From NCBI RefSeq assembly GCF_947258925.1, contig NZ_CAMYKG010000003.1:10551-74550 (forward strand): DNA of 64,000 nucleotides. Reading direction: 5' to 3'. The notes beneath the pieces are model-generated. The model did no database searches. It was not told the DNA's origin and was given only the letters and a program-made list of their open reading frames with translations. Below are positions 45,287 to 54,790 of the stretch, piece by piece. This DNA is from an uncultured Eudoraea sp. (GTDB lineage: Bacteria > Bacteroidota > Bacteroidia > Flavobacteriales > Flavobacteriaceae). The position numbers and the translations under genes were made by a program. How positions within the stretch are numbered: the stretch's first letter is position 1; every line of letters begins with the position of its first letter.

Positions 45287-46183
45287 TTAGTTTTCTATTA
45301 GTTCGTATATAATGGTTGATTTAATTTTAGTGGGAATCTCCTGATCCCCCATTTGACTCATGGATGTAAATCCTTCAACTAATCCGGTCACGGTCATTTT
45401 TCGGGCAAATCCGGTACTAATATCAGTTGCTACTGATGAATCCTGGGTGCCATTAAGTTTCATTGTAGAAGCAGGTTCAACGACTTCCATTACTACTAAG
45501 GCATTTCCCTCAATAGCAGCACTGACCTCAGAAATTTCTTTTAGGGTCCAGGTGTTTTGCGCTTGCATTTTTCCTTTGTATTCGTTGTTCCAGCTGTCTC
45601 CTACTTTAACGGAAGAATTGGGGTACAGGAATGTAAATTGTTCGTAACTATTTGAAAGCGCTTCAGATCCAAATTCTTTCTCCAGAGACTTTTTCATCAT
45701 GTTTAGTGAATATTCATCTTTTACCCCAGATGCATTTACCATTTTTGATACCAGACTGTCTCCGCCGTTTACCTCTAAAATATCACCTGTTCTGGCTAAA
45801 GTAACTTGCACAGGTACATTCAGCAAACTATTGAATATTTTGGACTGGATGTCGTTTTCTTCATAGTCCTTGGCGCTTACATTAAGTAATTCTCCCTGAC
45901 TACTTGAAATCATTTTTAAATTCAGGTCTTTAAATAATACATCTAAGTCATAAGTATCTTCGTTTTCCGCGCGCACCCTAAATTCCATAACTCCACCCAG
46001 TGTATTGGTGATTTCATGCGTAGTTCCTTCTATTTCCTGAGTAATTAGTTGATTCGCATCTTGTTTAATAATAAAAACGTCTCCTACAGACAGGTTGTAT
46101 TGCAGTGTTGACTGCCCCAAGACTATCGAATTAAATAATAGGAAAATCACTAAATAAGGTAAGCTTTTCAACTTTTTAGTCAA
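45287..46183 (-). CDS. Secreted DUF6263 family protein
   Basis: A 298-residue exported protein with an N-terminal signal peptide (VIFLLFNSIVLGQ). The mature part begins TLQYNLSVGDVFIIKQDANQLITQEIEGTTHEI and continues as antiparallel beta strands, with the LFKDLNLKMISSSQGELLN and PNSSVKVGDSWNNEY segments. This is the DUF6263 family, whose members often carry this 'sVGD... weN.. ..' pattern, and no enzymatic motif is seen. It begins divergently from rpmH and shares a promoter region with it (46184-46309). Confidence 0.75.
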   Translation of the reverse strand: MTKKLKSLPYLVIFLLFNSIVLGQSTLQYNLSVGDVFIIKQDANQLITQEIEGTTHEITNTLGGVMEFRVRAENEDTYDLDVLFKDLNLKMISSSQGELLNVSAKDYEENDIQSKIFNSLLNVPVQVTLARTGDILEVNGGDSLVSKMVNASGVKDEYSLNMMKKSLEKEFGSEALSNSYEQFTFLYPNSSVKVGDSWNNEYKGKMQAQNTWTLKEISEVSAAIEGNALVVMEVVEPASTMKLNGTQDSSVATDISTGFARKMTVTGLVEGFTSMSQMGDQEIPTKIKSTIIYELIEN

Positions 46184-46200
46184 TAAATTTTTAGTTGCGG

Positions 46201-46208
46201 CAAAAGTA
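46201..46208 (-). promoter_or_regulatory. Candidate -7 element for the DUF6263 gene
   Basis: The minus strand reads TACTTTTG (TANNTTTG), 18 bases before the ATG. It is back to back with the rpmH promoter. Confidence 0.45.
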
Positions 46209-46240
46209 CTAAAACTATCCGAAATATTTTTTTAATTCCA

Positions 46241-46271
46241 TTTGCCAAAGCAAAAACTCTTCGTATATTTG
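46241..46271 (+). promoter_or_regulatory. Promoter of rpmH
   Basis: TTTG (46241-46244), a 19-base spacer and TATATTTG (46264-46271) match the Bacteroidota consensus TTTG-N19-TANNTTTG. The start codon of rpmH is 39 bases further on. This is the best promoter match found in the window. Confidence 0.75.
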
Positions 46272-46309
46272 CGCGCAGATTTTGCAAAGCCAAAGTAAAT
46301 AAATCGGTA

Positions 46310-46468
46310 ATGAAAAGAACATATCAGCCATCCAAGCGCAAGAGAAAGAATAAACATGGATTTAGGGAGCGAATGGCTTCTGTAAGTGGACGCAAGGTTC
46401 TTGCGAGAAGAAGAGCTAAAGGCAGAAAAAAACTTAGTGTATCTTCAGAGCCGAGACACAAAAAATAA
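46310..46468 (+). CDS. rpmH: 50S ribosomal protein L34
   Basis: A 52-residue, highly basic protein. The reading from the ATG at 46310 is [20 protein letters not shown], then [20 protein letters not shown], ending [13 protein letters not shown]. This is L34 throughout. It is short, but unmistakable. A consensus promoter lies ahead and a terminator with a T-run follows, so it is a single-gene unit between a divergent DUF6263 gene and carB. The dnaA/rnpA genes that neighbour rpmH in many bacteria are not here. Confidence 0.97.
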   Translation: MKRTYQPSKRKRKNKHGFRERMASVSGRKVLARRRAKGRKKLSVSSEPRHKK

Positions 46469-46492
46469 TGATTGAATTAAAATCAAATAATG

Positions 46493-46528
46493 AGGTGTTA
46501 CTTTTTAAAAGTAGCACCTTTTTTTTGT
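46493..46528 (+). terminator. Rho-independent terminator after rpmH
   Basis: AGGTGTTACTTTTTAAAAGTAGCACCT forms a stem of about 10 bp with one G-U pair, followed by a run of eight T. It separates rpmH from carB. Confidence 0.9.
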
Positions 46529-46562
46529 CCAATAACAATTACGCAGCTAAAAAAATATAGAG

Positions 46563-49415
46563 ATGCCAAAACGCAAGGATTTAAAATCAATACTAATAAT
46601 TGGTTCCGGACCAATAATAATAGGCCAGGCATGTGAATTCGATTATTCTGGCTCACAGGCTTTACGTTCATTAAGAGAAGACGGTATTGAGACAATATTG
46701 ATCAATAGTAATCCAGCTACTATTATGACCGATCCTAGTATGGCGGATCATATTTATCTTCTACCCCTTACCACCAAATCTATTGTGCAAATATTGAAGA
46801 AGCATCCTGAAATCGATGCAGTTCTTCCAACAATGGGGGGTCAAACAGCGCTAAACCTGTGTATTGAAGCGGGGGACAAGGGTATATGGGCTGACTTCGA
46901 TATTGAAATCATAGGAGTTGATATAGATGCGATTAATATCACTGAGGATCGTGAGAAATTCCGAGAGTTAATGTTAAAAATAGGGATTGGCATGGCACCC
47001 CAGTCCACCGCGACATCTTTTCTTGAGGGGAAAGAGATTGCTCAGGAATTTGGTTTTCCACTGGTTATCAGAGCCTCCTATACACTTGGGGGTGCAGGGG
47101 CTTCAATCGTGTATAAACCAGAGGATTTTGATGAACTTTTAAGTAGAGGTCTGGAAATATCACCTATACATGAGGTTATGATAGATAAGGCCCTCATGGG
47201 ATGGAAGGAGTATGAACTTGAATTGCTGCGGGATAAAAATGATAATGTAGTAATTATTTGTACCATTGAAAATATGGATCCAATGGGGATCCACACAGGT
47301 GACTCTATTACAGTGGCTCCTGCTATGACTCTGTCTGACAGTACTTTTCAAAGAATGCGGGACATGGCGATTCACATGATGAGAAGCATTGGTGATTTTG
47401 CCGGGGGATGTAATGTACAATTCGCGGTAAGTCCGGACGAAAAGGAAGATATCATAGCCATTGAGATAAATCCAAGGGTGTCCAGGTCTTCAGCGCTGGC
47501 TTCCAAAGCCACCGGTTATCCGATTGCCAAAATAGCAGCGAAACTGGCCATTGGATACTCTTTAGATGAGTTAGAAAATCAGATAACCAAATCTACTTCG
47601 GCCTTATTTGAACCAACCCTTGATTATGTAATCGTGAAAATTCCAAGATGGAACTTTGACAAATTTGAAGGATCAGACAGAACCCTTGGACTTCAGATGA
47701 AATCGGTGGGGGAAGTTATGGGAATTGGTAGGTCTTTTCAGGAAGCATTACATAAAGCTACCCAGTCTCTGGAAATAAAAAGAAATGGCCTTGGAGCTGA
47801 TGGAAAAGGATATAAGAATTATGATCAGATCATTAGTAAACTTACTATCCCAAGCTGGGACAGGGTTTTTGTGATTTATGATGCCATCCAACTTGGGATT
47901 CCACTTAGTAGAATACACGATATTACCAAAATTGATATGTGGTTCTTAAAGCAATATGAAGAATTGCATTTGTTGGAGAAGGAAATTTCTAAATATACTG
48001 TTGAAAGCTTACCCCGTGAATTGCTGCTCGAAGGTAAACAAAAAGGTTTTGCAGACAGGCAAATTGCCCATATGCTTGATTGTTATGAAAGTGAAGTTCA
48101 TAAGAAAAGAATAGCGTTAAAGATTAATCGGGTTTATAAATTGGTAGATACCTGTGCTGCGGAATTTAAAGCGATGACGCCTTATTACTACTCTACTTTT
48201 GAAGAAGAAATTGAAACCCCGGAGGGTGATCGGTTTGTATCTAATGACAGTATTGTTACAGATCGAAAAAAAATAGTCGTCCTTGGTTCTGGTCCTAACA
48301 GAATTGGTCAGGGGATTGAATTTGATTACTGCTGCGTACACGGCGTTCTTGCATCGGCGGAATGCGGGTACGAAACCATTATGATTAATTGCAACCCTGA
48401 AACGGTATCCACAGATTTTGATACGGCAGATAAATTATATTTTGAACCTGTGTTTTGGGAACATATATATGATATAATAAGACATGAAGAACCTGAAGGT
48501 GTGATTGTTCAATTAGGAGGACAGACCGCTCTTAAATTAGCAGAAAAGTTAGATAAATATGGGATCAAAATTATTGGTACCAGTTTCGAGTCATTAGATC
48601 TTGCCGAGGACAGAGGTAGTTTTTCTAAATTATTAAAGGCCAACGATATACCTTACCCTGAATTTGGCGTAGCTGAAAGCGCAGAAGAAGCTCTGGAATT
48701 AGCGGACAAACTCAATTTCCCACTCTTGGTCAGACCTTCATACGTTTTAGGTGGGCAGGGCATGAAAATTGTCATAAACAAAGAAGAATTGGAAGAGCAC
48801 GTCGTAGATCTGCTAAGAAAAATACCCAATAATAAACTCTTACTGGACCACTATTTAGATGGGGCCATAGAAGCTGAAGCCGATGCTATTTGCGATGGTA
48901 AAGAGGTATACATTGTGGGTATTATGGAACACATAGAACCATGTGGTATTCACTCAGGGGATTCAAATGCTACTCTTCCGCCTTTCAATTTGGGAGAATT
49001 TGTTATGCAGCAGATTAAGGATCATACAAAAAAAATTGCTCTGGCCCTGAATACTGTGGGTTTAATAAATATTCAGTTTGCTATAAAGGACGATATGGTT
49101 TACGTAATTGAGGCTAATCCAAGAGCTTCGCGAACCGTTCCGTTTATCGCCAAAGCTTATGGTGAACCTTACGTTAATTATGCGACCAAGGTAATGCTGG
49201 GGGAAAAGAAGATAGGTGATTTTAACTTTAATCCTAAGCTGGAAGGATTTGCTATTAAGCAGCCTGTTTTTTCTTTTAATAAATTCCCGAATGTGAACAA
49301 AAACCTGGGACCTGAAATGAAAAGTACAGGAGAGAGCATCTTATTTATAGATAATTTGAAAGATGATGAGTTCTACGAGCTTTATTCTAAACGTAAGATG
49401 TATCTCAGTAAATAA
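46563..49415 (+). CDS. carB: Carbamoyl-phosphate synthase large subunit
   Basis: A 950-residue carbamoyl-phosphate synthase subunit that makes carbamoyl phosphate from bicarbonate, ATP and ammonia channelled from CarA. It contains two ATP-grasp halves. The first starts IIGSGPIIIGQACEFDYSGSQALR and the second VLGSGPNRIGQGIEFDYCCVHG, with ATP-binding loops GGAGASIVYK and VLGGQGMKIVI. The chain ends soon after the second ATP-grasp domain (GPEMKSTGESILFIDN, then a short charged tail). The about 120-residue C-terminal allosteric (MGS-like) domain of E. coli CarB (1073 residues) is therefore absent. carA is not next to it. It feeds arginine and pyrimidine synthesis. Confidence 0.96.
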   Translation: MPKRKDLKSILIIGSGPIIIGQACEFDYSGSQALRSLREDGIETILINSNPATIMTDPSMADHIYLLPLTTKSIVQILKKHPEIDAVLPTMGGQTALNLCIEAGDKGIWADFDIEIIGVDIDAINITEDREKFRELMLKIGIGMAPQSTATSFLEGKEIAQEFGFPLVIRASYTLGGAGASIVYKPEDFDELLSRGLEISPIHEVMIDKALMGWKEYELELLRDKNDNVVIICTIENMDPMGIHTGDSITVAPAMTLSDSTFQRMRDMAIHMMRSIGDFAGGCNVQFAVSPDEKEDIIAIEINPRVSRSSALASKATGYPIAKIAAKLAIGYSLDELENQITKSTSALFEPTLDYVIVKIPRWNFDKFEGSDRTLGLQMKSVGEVMGIGRSFQEALHKATQSLEIKRNGLGADGKGYKNYDQIISKLTIPSWDRVFVIYDAIQLGIPLSRIHDITKIDMWFLKQYEELHLLEKEISKYTVESLPRELLLEGKQKGFADRQIAHMLDCYESEVHKKRIALKINRVYKLVDTCAAEFKAMTPYYYSTFEEEIETPEGDRFVSNDSIVTDRKKIVVLGSGPNRIGQGIEFDYCCVHGVLASAECGYETIMINCNPETVSTDFDTADKLYFEPVFWEHIYDIIRHEEPEGVIVQLGGQTALKLAEKLDKYGIKIIGTSFESLDLAEDRGSFSKLLKANDIPYPEFGVAESAEEALELADKLNFPLLVRPSYVLGGQGMKIVINKEELEEHVVDLLRKIPNNKLLLDHYLDGAIEAEADAICDGKEVYIVGIMEHIEPCGIHSGDSNATLPPFNLGEFVMQQIKDHTKKIALALNTVGLINIQFAIKDDMVYVIEANPRASRTVPFIAKAYGEPYVNYATKVMLGEKKIGDFNFNPKLEGFAIKQPVFSFNKFPNVNKNLGPEMKSTGESILFIDNLKDDEFYELYSKRKMYLSK

Positions 49416-49447
49416 ACCTTTTTATACCTGTTTATCAATTACCCGGA

Positions 49448-50467
49448 TTAGGGGTTTGTAGTCCTTTTTTGGATGGCATATGCCTTTGAGGGATTGATGG
49501 AAATTAGAAGCTTAATGTCATCCTCTGTAAATCCTCCGGACCTCAATAAGGGGATTAGTGTTTTAAAGATTGGTGTATATGGTTTGATGTTTTGCTCTTT
49601 TTTAGCCGGGTCATACCAACCGGCGTCATGTGATATTAGAATTTGGTTTAAAAAACCGTTCTTTTTCGCGTAGATTATTTTTTCAACATGTTTTTCAATC
49701 TCCCAGCCAAGTCCGTCAAGGCTTATCCAACATCCTGTATTGGCTGCTTTTTGATAGTTTGCCAGTTCATCTTCAGCTTGTGCATGCACCCAGATAAAAG
49801 CTTTAGGGGATATGCCATATTCTGAAAGGATGTCTAATTGCTGCCATAGGGCAAGGGCCTTACCCGTGTGTGAAGCAATTGTTAGTCCGCTCTTTAAATG
49901 ACATAGTGCTGCAGCCTTTACTATTTTCTTGTGCATAGCACTAAGAGAATCTGTATTGTCTACACTTATTTTTATAAAACCCGGTTTAATTGAGGTTTCG
50001 TCAATTCCCTCTTTAAATTCAGTCAACCATTGATTGGCCAATTCTTCAGCGGTATGTTTCCGCAATTTTACCGGGATAAACTTATTGTTCTGAGCCCCAT
50101 AAAGCCCTGTATTCGTTATAATTTTAATGCCGGTACTATCAAAAACCCTTTTTAATAGCTGTATGTCCCGACCCAGGTATTGCGGGGTGGCATCAACAAA
50201 ATAATTCACATTGAAGCTTCGTAGTTCGCGGAGAAAAGGGAGTACTTGTTTTAATACATCATCTTTGTTCCAGTTGTGATATTTAATGCTATCTGCTCCA
50301 ACAAAATCTACAAGGATGTGTTCGTGTGACAACCAAATTCCTCCCTGAATCACCGGATGCATTCCCGAAACGTCCTGAATAAACAATCGTTTGTCCTGGG
50401 CTATAGCAGAATTGACCATCGCCAGGAATAGAAACAAGCCAAAGGATTTATGTAGTTTGTATTTCAT
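49448..50467 (-). CDS. Secreted phosphotriesterase-family protein
   Basis: A 339-residue amidohydrolase-superfamily protein of the phosphotriesterase (PF02126) family with a signal peptide (LFLFLAMVNSAIAQ). The HxH motif is LSHEHILVDF (about residue 47), and the bridging residue is a Lys in IKPGFIKISVDN. Other likely ligands are in the SHTG and WVHAQAEDE segments and SHDAGWYDP (Asp). Such enzymes are lactonases or phosphotriesterases; the substrate is not known. It is convergent with carB and is next to the gnd gene on the same strand, 58 bases upstream. Confidence 0.82.
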   Translation of the reverse strand: MKYKLHKSFGLFLFLAMVNSAIAQDKRLFIQDVSGMHPVIQGGIWLSHEHILVDFVGADSIKYHNWNKDDVLKQVLPFLRELRSFNVNYFVDATPQYLGRDIQLLKRVFDSTGIKIITNTGLYGAQNNKFIPVKLRKHTAEELANQWLTEFKEGIDETSIKPGFIKISVDNTDSLSAMHKKIVKAAALCHLKSGLTIASHTGKALALWQQLDILSEYGISPKAFIWVHAQAEDELANYQKAANTGCWISLDGLGWEIEKHVEKIIYAKKNGFLNQILISHDAGWYDPAKKEQNIKPYTPIFKTLIPLLRSGGFTEDDIKLLISINPSKAYAIQKRTTNP

Positions 50468-50525
50468 TTCGGAGTCCTATATATATTTACTATTGATGGC
50501 TATTAAGCAAACCTCTTATTATCTT

Positions 50526-51935
50526 CTAATTCCATTCAGTATGGAAAACACCTTCCCTGTCAGTACGCTCATAAGTGTGAGAACCAAAGTAATCTCGTTG
50601 GGCCTGTATTAAATTTAAGGGTAGTTTCTCAGAGGTAAAGGCATCAAAATAACTAAGGGAATTAAAAAGTCCTGGCATAGGAATTGCATTTTCCGCTGCA
50701 TAAATAACGATTTCTCTGGCAGCCCCAACAGATTCTTTTACTTTTGATTCGAAAGCAGGTGACAAAAGGAGATTGTTTAAATCCTTGTCCTTTTCAAATG
50801 TCTCGGCAATATCTTCAAGCAGCGCCGCCCGAATAATACATCCTGCCCTCCAGATTTTGGCAATACTTGCCAGGCTAAGCTCGTAGCCATACTCATCAGA
50901 TGCTGCCTTTAGCTGATGCATTCCTTGCGCATAGGTAATTATGAATGAGAAAAACAAGGCATTTTCGGCTTTTGCTATTAGCTGTTGCTTTGGACTTATA
51001 TCAATTGAACCATCCTTATATTTCTTTGCTGCCAGGATCCTTTCATTTTTTAGAGCCGAAATCTCCCTCATACTAACCGCAATATCTATGGTAGGTATTG
51101 GAATTCCAATATCCATTGCATTTTGAGAGGTCCATTTACCTGTACCTTTTTGCTTTGCTTTATCCAAAATTTTGTCAATTAATTCACCTTCACCAAGGGG
51201 GTCTTTTTTTTCAAATATCTTTGCGCTTATTTCCACTAAAAAGGACTGTAAATCCCCTTCGTTCCACGTTTTATATACCTGGTGTAATTCATTATTGGTC
51301 AGTCCACCACCTTTTTGCAGAAGAGAATAAAATTCTGAAGTTAATTGCATTAAACCATACTCTATACCATTATGCACCATTTTTACATAATTTCCTGCAG
51401 ATTTGGGACCCATATAGGCCACACAGGGTTCATTTTTAAACTTGGCAGCTACGGCTTCAAAAATGGGCTGTACTTCCTTGTAAGCAGATCTTGACCCCCC
51501 GGGCATAATGCTAGGTCCGTATCTTGCGCCTTTCGCACCACCGGAAACACCTGCACCAAAAAAATAAATTCCTTTTGATTGTAGATAGGCTTCTCTTCTG
51601 TCCGTGTCTGTAAAAAATGAATTTCCTCCGTCAATAATGATATCATTTTTAGATAAATGAGGTAGCAAGTTTTCAATTACGGCATCAACAATTTTACCAG
51701 CCGGCACCAACAGCATAATTTTACGCGGCAGAGATAGGGCTTCAACAAAGGAACTTATATCAGAAGAAGCATTAACCCTTGACTGATCGCCTCCTTCCTC
51801 TATTAACTCACTTACCTTTTCAGGATCGAGATCATAACCAAAAGCTTTAAAGTTCTGATCTGCAACGTTTAAAATAAAATTGCGACCCATAACACCAAGG
51901 CCTACCAGTCCAAAATCATATGTAATATTTTCCAT
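50526..51935 (-). CDS. gnd: 6-phosphogluconate dehydrogenase, decarboxylating
   Basis: A 469-residue enzyme converting 6-phosphogluconate to ribulose-5-phosphate, with CO2 and NADPH. The NADP fold starts FGLVGLGVMGRNFILNVAD. VSGGAKGARYGPSIMPGGS is the substrate loop, GNYVKMVHNGIEYGLMQ has the catalytic Lys, and the C-terminal QAQRDYFGSHTYERTDREGVFHTEW closes the site. The length is normal. The gene is divergent from zwf-pgl, so the three enzymes of the oxidative pentose phosphate branch are encoded together. The 181-base gap probably holds both promoters. Confidence 0.96.
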   Translation of the reverse strand: MENITYDFGLVGLGVMGRNFILNVADQNFKAFGYDLDPEKVSELIEEGGDQSRVNASSDISSFVEALSLPRKIMLLVPAGKIVDAVIENLLPHLSKNDIIIDGGNSFFTDTDRREAYLQSKGIYFFGAGVSGGAKGARYGPSIMPGGSRSAYKEVQPIFEAVAAKFKNEPCVAYMGPKSAGNYVKMVHNGIEYGLMQLTSEFYSLLQKGGGLTNNELHQVYKTWNEGDLQSFLVEISAKIFEKKDPLGEGELIDKILDKAKQKGTGKWTSQNAMDIGIPIPTIDIAVSMREISALKNERILAAKKYKDGSIDISPKQQLIAKAENALFFSFIITYAQGMHQLKAASDEYGYELSLASIAKIWRAGCIIRAALLEDIAETFEKDKDLNNLLLSPAFESKVKESVGAAREIVIYAAENAIPMPGLFNSLSYFDAFTSEKLPLNLIQAQRDYFGSHTYERTDREGVFHTEWN

Positions 51936-52116
51936 AAGTATGGATTTAAATCTTTATTCTACCCAGGAAGGAGACCCTACATTTCTTCCGTATGAGAAGT
52001 AAATAAATTCTATCTTAGCCAAAGGCGAGATTCAAAAATAAATTAAAATATCGAATATAGGAGCTATCTGTATATTCTCTCCGGGTATAAATTCTAATTG
52101 ATTAATTCAACCAACT

Positions 52117-53649
52117 ATGCGCAAAGTAGAAAATCACATGCTGATAATTTTTGGAGCTTCGGGAGATCTCACGGCCAGAAAACTTTTACCGGCATTGTTT
52201 GATCTATATATAGGAAAACATCTGTGTGAAAATTTTGTTGTTTTAGGAACCAGTAGAAGTGATTTAAGTGATCAGGAATTTAGAAAGAAGGTGGTTACCA
52301 ATAGTAAATATTTAAGGGAGAAGCTTAGTGATCATGACGAAAACTATATCCAATCTTTTGCTAACAGAATATTTTACACCAAAATTGGCAAGGATTACGA
52401 TACGGACTACGGCAAATTAAAAGAACGGATTACCAAGCTTGATAAAAAACATGGGACAGAAAAGAATTTTATGTTCTATTTGTCTACTCCACCCAATATT
52501 TATGAGACCATTGCAATGCATCTTGCGGAAAAAGGATTGGCAAATGAGTCTCAGGGCTGGAAAAGGATTATAGTTGAAAAACCATTTGGTTATAGTTACG
52601 AAACAGCAAAAAGATTGAATACCGGGCTTCAAAAATACTTTAATGAAACCCAAATTTACAGGATAGATCACTACCTGGGAAAGGAGACGGTACAAAACCT
52701 GTTGATAACCCGATTTGCAAACAGCATATTTGAACCCTTGTGGAATAGAAATTATATTCATCATGTGGAGATTACAAATGCTGAAACAGTGGGTGTAGAA
52801 AAAAGAGGCGGGTATTATGATAAATCGGGAGCCTTAAGGGATATGTTTCAGAATCATCTTTTACAAATTGTCTCATTGGTTGTAATGGAACCTCCAATTG
52901 ACGATAAAGCGGAAGAAATTAGGAACGAGAAAGTAAAGGCCCTGAAGTCGCTTCGGATCATGCGAGATGAGGAAACACTTTATAAAAATACCATTAGGGG
53001 CCAGTATTTGGCTTCTGATATAATGGGGGAGAAGGTACCGGGCTATAGGGAGGAAGAAGGGGTAGAACCTGAATCCACTACGGAAACGTACGCGGCACTA
53101 AAATTTTATATTGATAACTGGAGATGGAAAGATGTTCCTTTTTATGTAAGAACGGCAAAAAGAATGCCTACGAAAGTAACAGAAATTGTGATCCATTTTA
53201 AATCGCCACATCATCATATTTTCAGTGAATCGGGAGTTATTGATAAAGACAACAAATTGATTATTCGAATACAACCCGATGAAGGGATCCTGATAAAATT
53301 CGGGGTGAAAGTTCCGGGACAGGGGTTTATGGTTGAGCGAGCGAATCTGGAGTTTTACTACTCTGATCTGGCCGATCAAAAGCTTATGAGCGCTTATGAA
53401 CGCCTCTTGTTGGATGCCATGCAGGGAGATCCGACTTTATATGCCAGAGCAGATGAGGTAGAAGCGGCCTGGGAGTTTGTGGATCCAATATTGGCTTTCT
53501 GGAAAAACGGCAAAGATGTTAAGACCTATGGTTATTCTTCCGGGGTATGGGGCCCGCAAAATGCAGACGAACTTTTTGAAGGTCATTATAGCTGGAGGAA
53601 CCCCGGTGAAGCTCTTGCTGATGATCCCGGTTTTTGTGAAATAAATTAA
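52117..53649 (+). CDS. zwf: Glucose-6-phosphate 1-dehydrogenase
   Basis: A 510-residue NADP-dependent enzyme: glucose-6-phosphate to 6-phosphoglucono-lactone. The coenzyme motif is IIFGASGDLTARKLLPALFDL, the GxxGDLA-type loop. The active-site motif is RIDHYLGKETVQN, with R182, H185 and K189-type contacts. The rest, including IVEKPFG and AWEFVDPILAFWK, is standard. The stop is followed by pgl with a 9-base gap, so the two are cotranscribed. The pathway supplies NADPH and pentoses. Confidence 0.96.
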   Translation: MRKVENHMLIIFGASGDLTARKLLPALFDLYIGKHLCENFVVLGTSRSDLSDQEFRKKVVTNSKYLREKLSDHDENYIQSFANRIFYTKIGKDYDTDYGKLKERITKLDKKHGTEKNFMFYLSTPPNIYETIAMHLAEKGLANESQGWKRIIVEKPFGYSYETAKRLNTGLQKYFNETQIYRIDHYLGKETVQNLLITRFANSIFEPLWNRNYIHHVEITNAETVGVEKRGGYYDKSGALRDMFQNHLLQIVSLVVMEPPIDDKAEEIRNEKVKALKSLRIMRDEETLYKNTIRGQYLASDIMGEKVPGYREEEGVEPESTTETYAALKFYIDNWRWKDVPFYVRTAKRMPTKVTEIVIHFKSPHHHIFSESGVIDKDNKLIIRIQPDEGILIKFGVKVPGQGFMVERANLEFYYSDLADQKLMSAYERLLLDAMQGDPTLYARADEVEAAWEFVDPILAFWKNGKDVKTYGYSSGVWGPQNADELFEGHYSWRNPGEALADDPGFCEIN

Positions 53650-53658
53650 GTTAAGTTG

Positions 53659-54378
53659 ATGAAAATCAATATATCAGATTCAAAGCAACAAACGGCGCGG
53701 TTATTTTCTGAATACCTCGTAAATTTAATCAGCAATAATGTTTTCCTGCATATTGCATTATCCGGAGGGAGCACCCCCAAGGAGGTTTTTAAGGAATTGG
53801 CAGCAGAATTTGAAGATGCGGTAGATTGGTCAAAAGTTCAATTCTACTGGGGTGATGAACGTTGCGTTCAACCAGAGAATTCACAGAGTAATTATAAAAT
53901 GGCAAATGAGTTACTTTTTTCAAAATTAGAAATTCCCTTGTACCATATACATCGAATTAAGGGTGAAAACGAACCGGTGGAAGAAGCCACGAGATATGCC
54001 CGGTTATTAGGTAAGCAACTACCGGTTTTCAGAGAAAAACCACAATTTGACCTTGTAATCTTAGGACTTGGTGATGATGGCCATACCGCATCTATATTTC
54101 CTGATCAGATTGACTTATGGAACTCTAGTGCATATTGTGAGGTCGCCGAACATCCTGAAACCGGCCAAAAACGAATTACGCTGACGGGCAATATAATTAA
54201 TAATGCCAAAGAGGTAGCATTTTTAGTTACAGGTGCCAATAAGGCACAAAAAGTATTGGAGGTTGTAGAGAGAAGGGGTAACTATACGGCCTACCCAGCT
54301 TCACTTGTTAATCCTGATTCAGGAAGGTTAAACTGGTTTTTGGACCAGGAGGCTTCAAAATTGCTCACACAATTTTGA
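53659..54378 (+). CDS. pgl: 6-phosphogluconolactonase (DevB type)
   Basis: A 239-residue lactonase that hydrolyses 6-phosphoglucono-lactone. Key segments are LSGGSTPKEVFKELA, FYWGDERCVQPENSQSNYKMA and LGLGDDGHTASIFP, all typical of the NagB-like fold of this family. I chose ATG at 53659; a TTG directly before it would add one residue. The stop is 41 bases from the convergent gene of the small membrane protein. It is the second gene of a zwf-pgl unit. Confidence 0.95.
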   Translation: MKINISDSKQQTARLFSEYLVNLISNNVFLHIALSGGSTPKEVFKELAAEFEDAVDWSKVQFYWGDERCVQPENSQSNYKMANELLFSKLEIPLYHIHRIKGENEPVEEATRYARLLGKQLPVFREKPQFDLVILGLGDDGHTASIFPDQIDLWNSSAYCEVAEHPETGQKRITLTGNIINNAKEVAFLVTGANKAQKVLEVVERRGNYTAYPASLVNPDSGRLNWFLDQEASKLLTQF

Positions 54379-54419
54379 ACTTGAACAGCAACTTCAAACG
54401 TAATTTGGTTTTTTAGGAG

Positions 54420-54785
54420 TCATTTATTAAAATGGGGAGATTTCTCACGCTGTACATCAGTAATAAAATATTTTGTATCACCCCACCAGAAGAAAGTAGT
54501 ATACCGTTCCTCGTAATTCACTTTAACATAGGCTCCCTGATATTCCTTCAGTTTATCAATTACACCTTTCTTTTTCCTGGCAACGGAAAATTTAAATATC
54601 TGTGCTCCTGAAATACCCTGGCTTATCTCACCTTCCCAGGTTTTTACTACAAAGCCTTTATGACTTATTTTTATTAGTTCACCAGATCGTACACCTTCAC
54701 TATAGGGAACGTAATACACAAAGGCAAGATACAAAGTGAAGGCTATAATGATAATCGATATCCCTATGATCAATGGCTTTTTCAT
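54420..54785 (-). CDS. Small single-pass membrane protein
   Basis: A 121-residue protein with one N-terminal transmembrane segment (LIIGISIIIIAFTLYLAFVYYV, residues 5-26) followed by a beta-rich domain outside the cytoplasm: GELIKISHKGFVVKTWEGEIS, GAQIFKFSVARKKKGVIDKL and YVKVNYEERYTTFFWWGDTKYFI. Homologues in flavobacteria are sometimes labelled '6-phosphogluconate dehydrogenase', apparently carried over from the neighbouring gene; nothing in the sequence supports that. It lies 5 bases downstream of rmuC on the same strand, so the two are cotranscribed. Function unknown. Confidence 0.75.
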   Translation of the reverse strand: MKKPLIIGISIIIIAFTLYLAFVYYVPYSEGVRSGELIKISHKGFVVKTWEGEISQGISGAQIFKFSVARKKKGVIDKLKEYQGAYVKVNYEERYTTFFWWGDTKYFITDVQREKSPHFNK

Positions 54786-54790
54786 GCAAT

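Noticed and set aside
49473-49673. Plus-strand frame over the end of the phosphotriesterase gene
   Set aside because: Antisense shadow; translation shows no domain.
54420-54785. Reading this gene as a 6-phosphogluconate dehydrogenase
   Set aside because: No Rossmann motif, one membrane helix and only 121 residues; the label would come from the neighbour.
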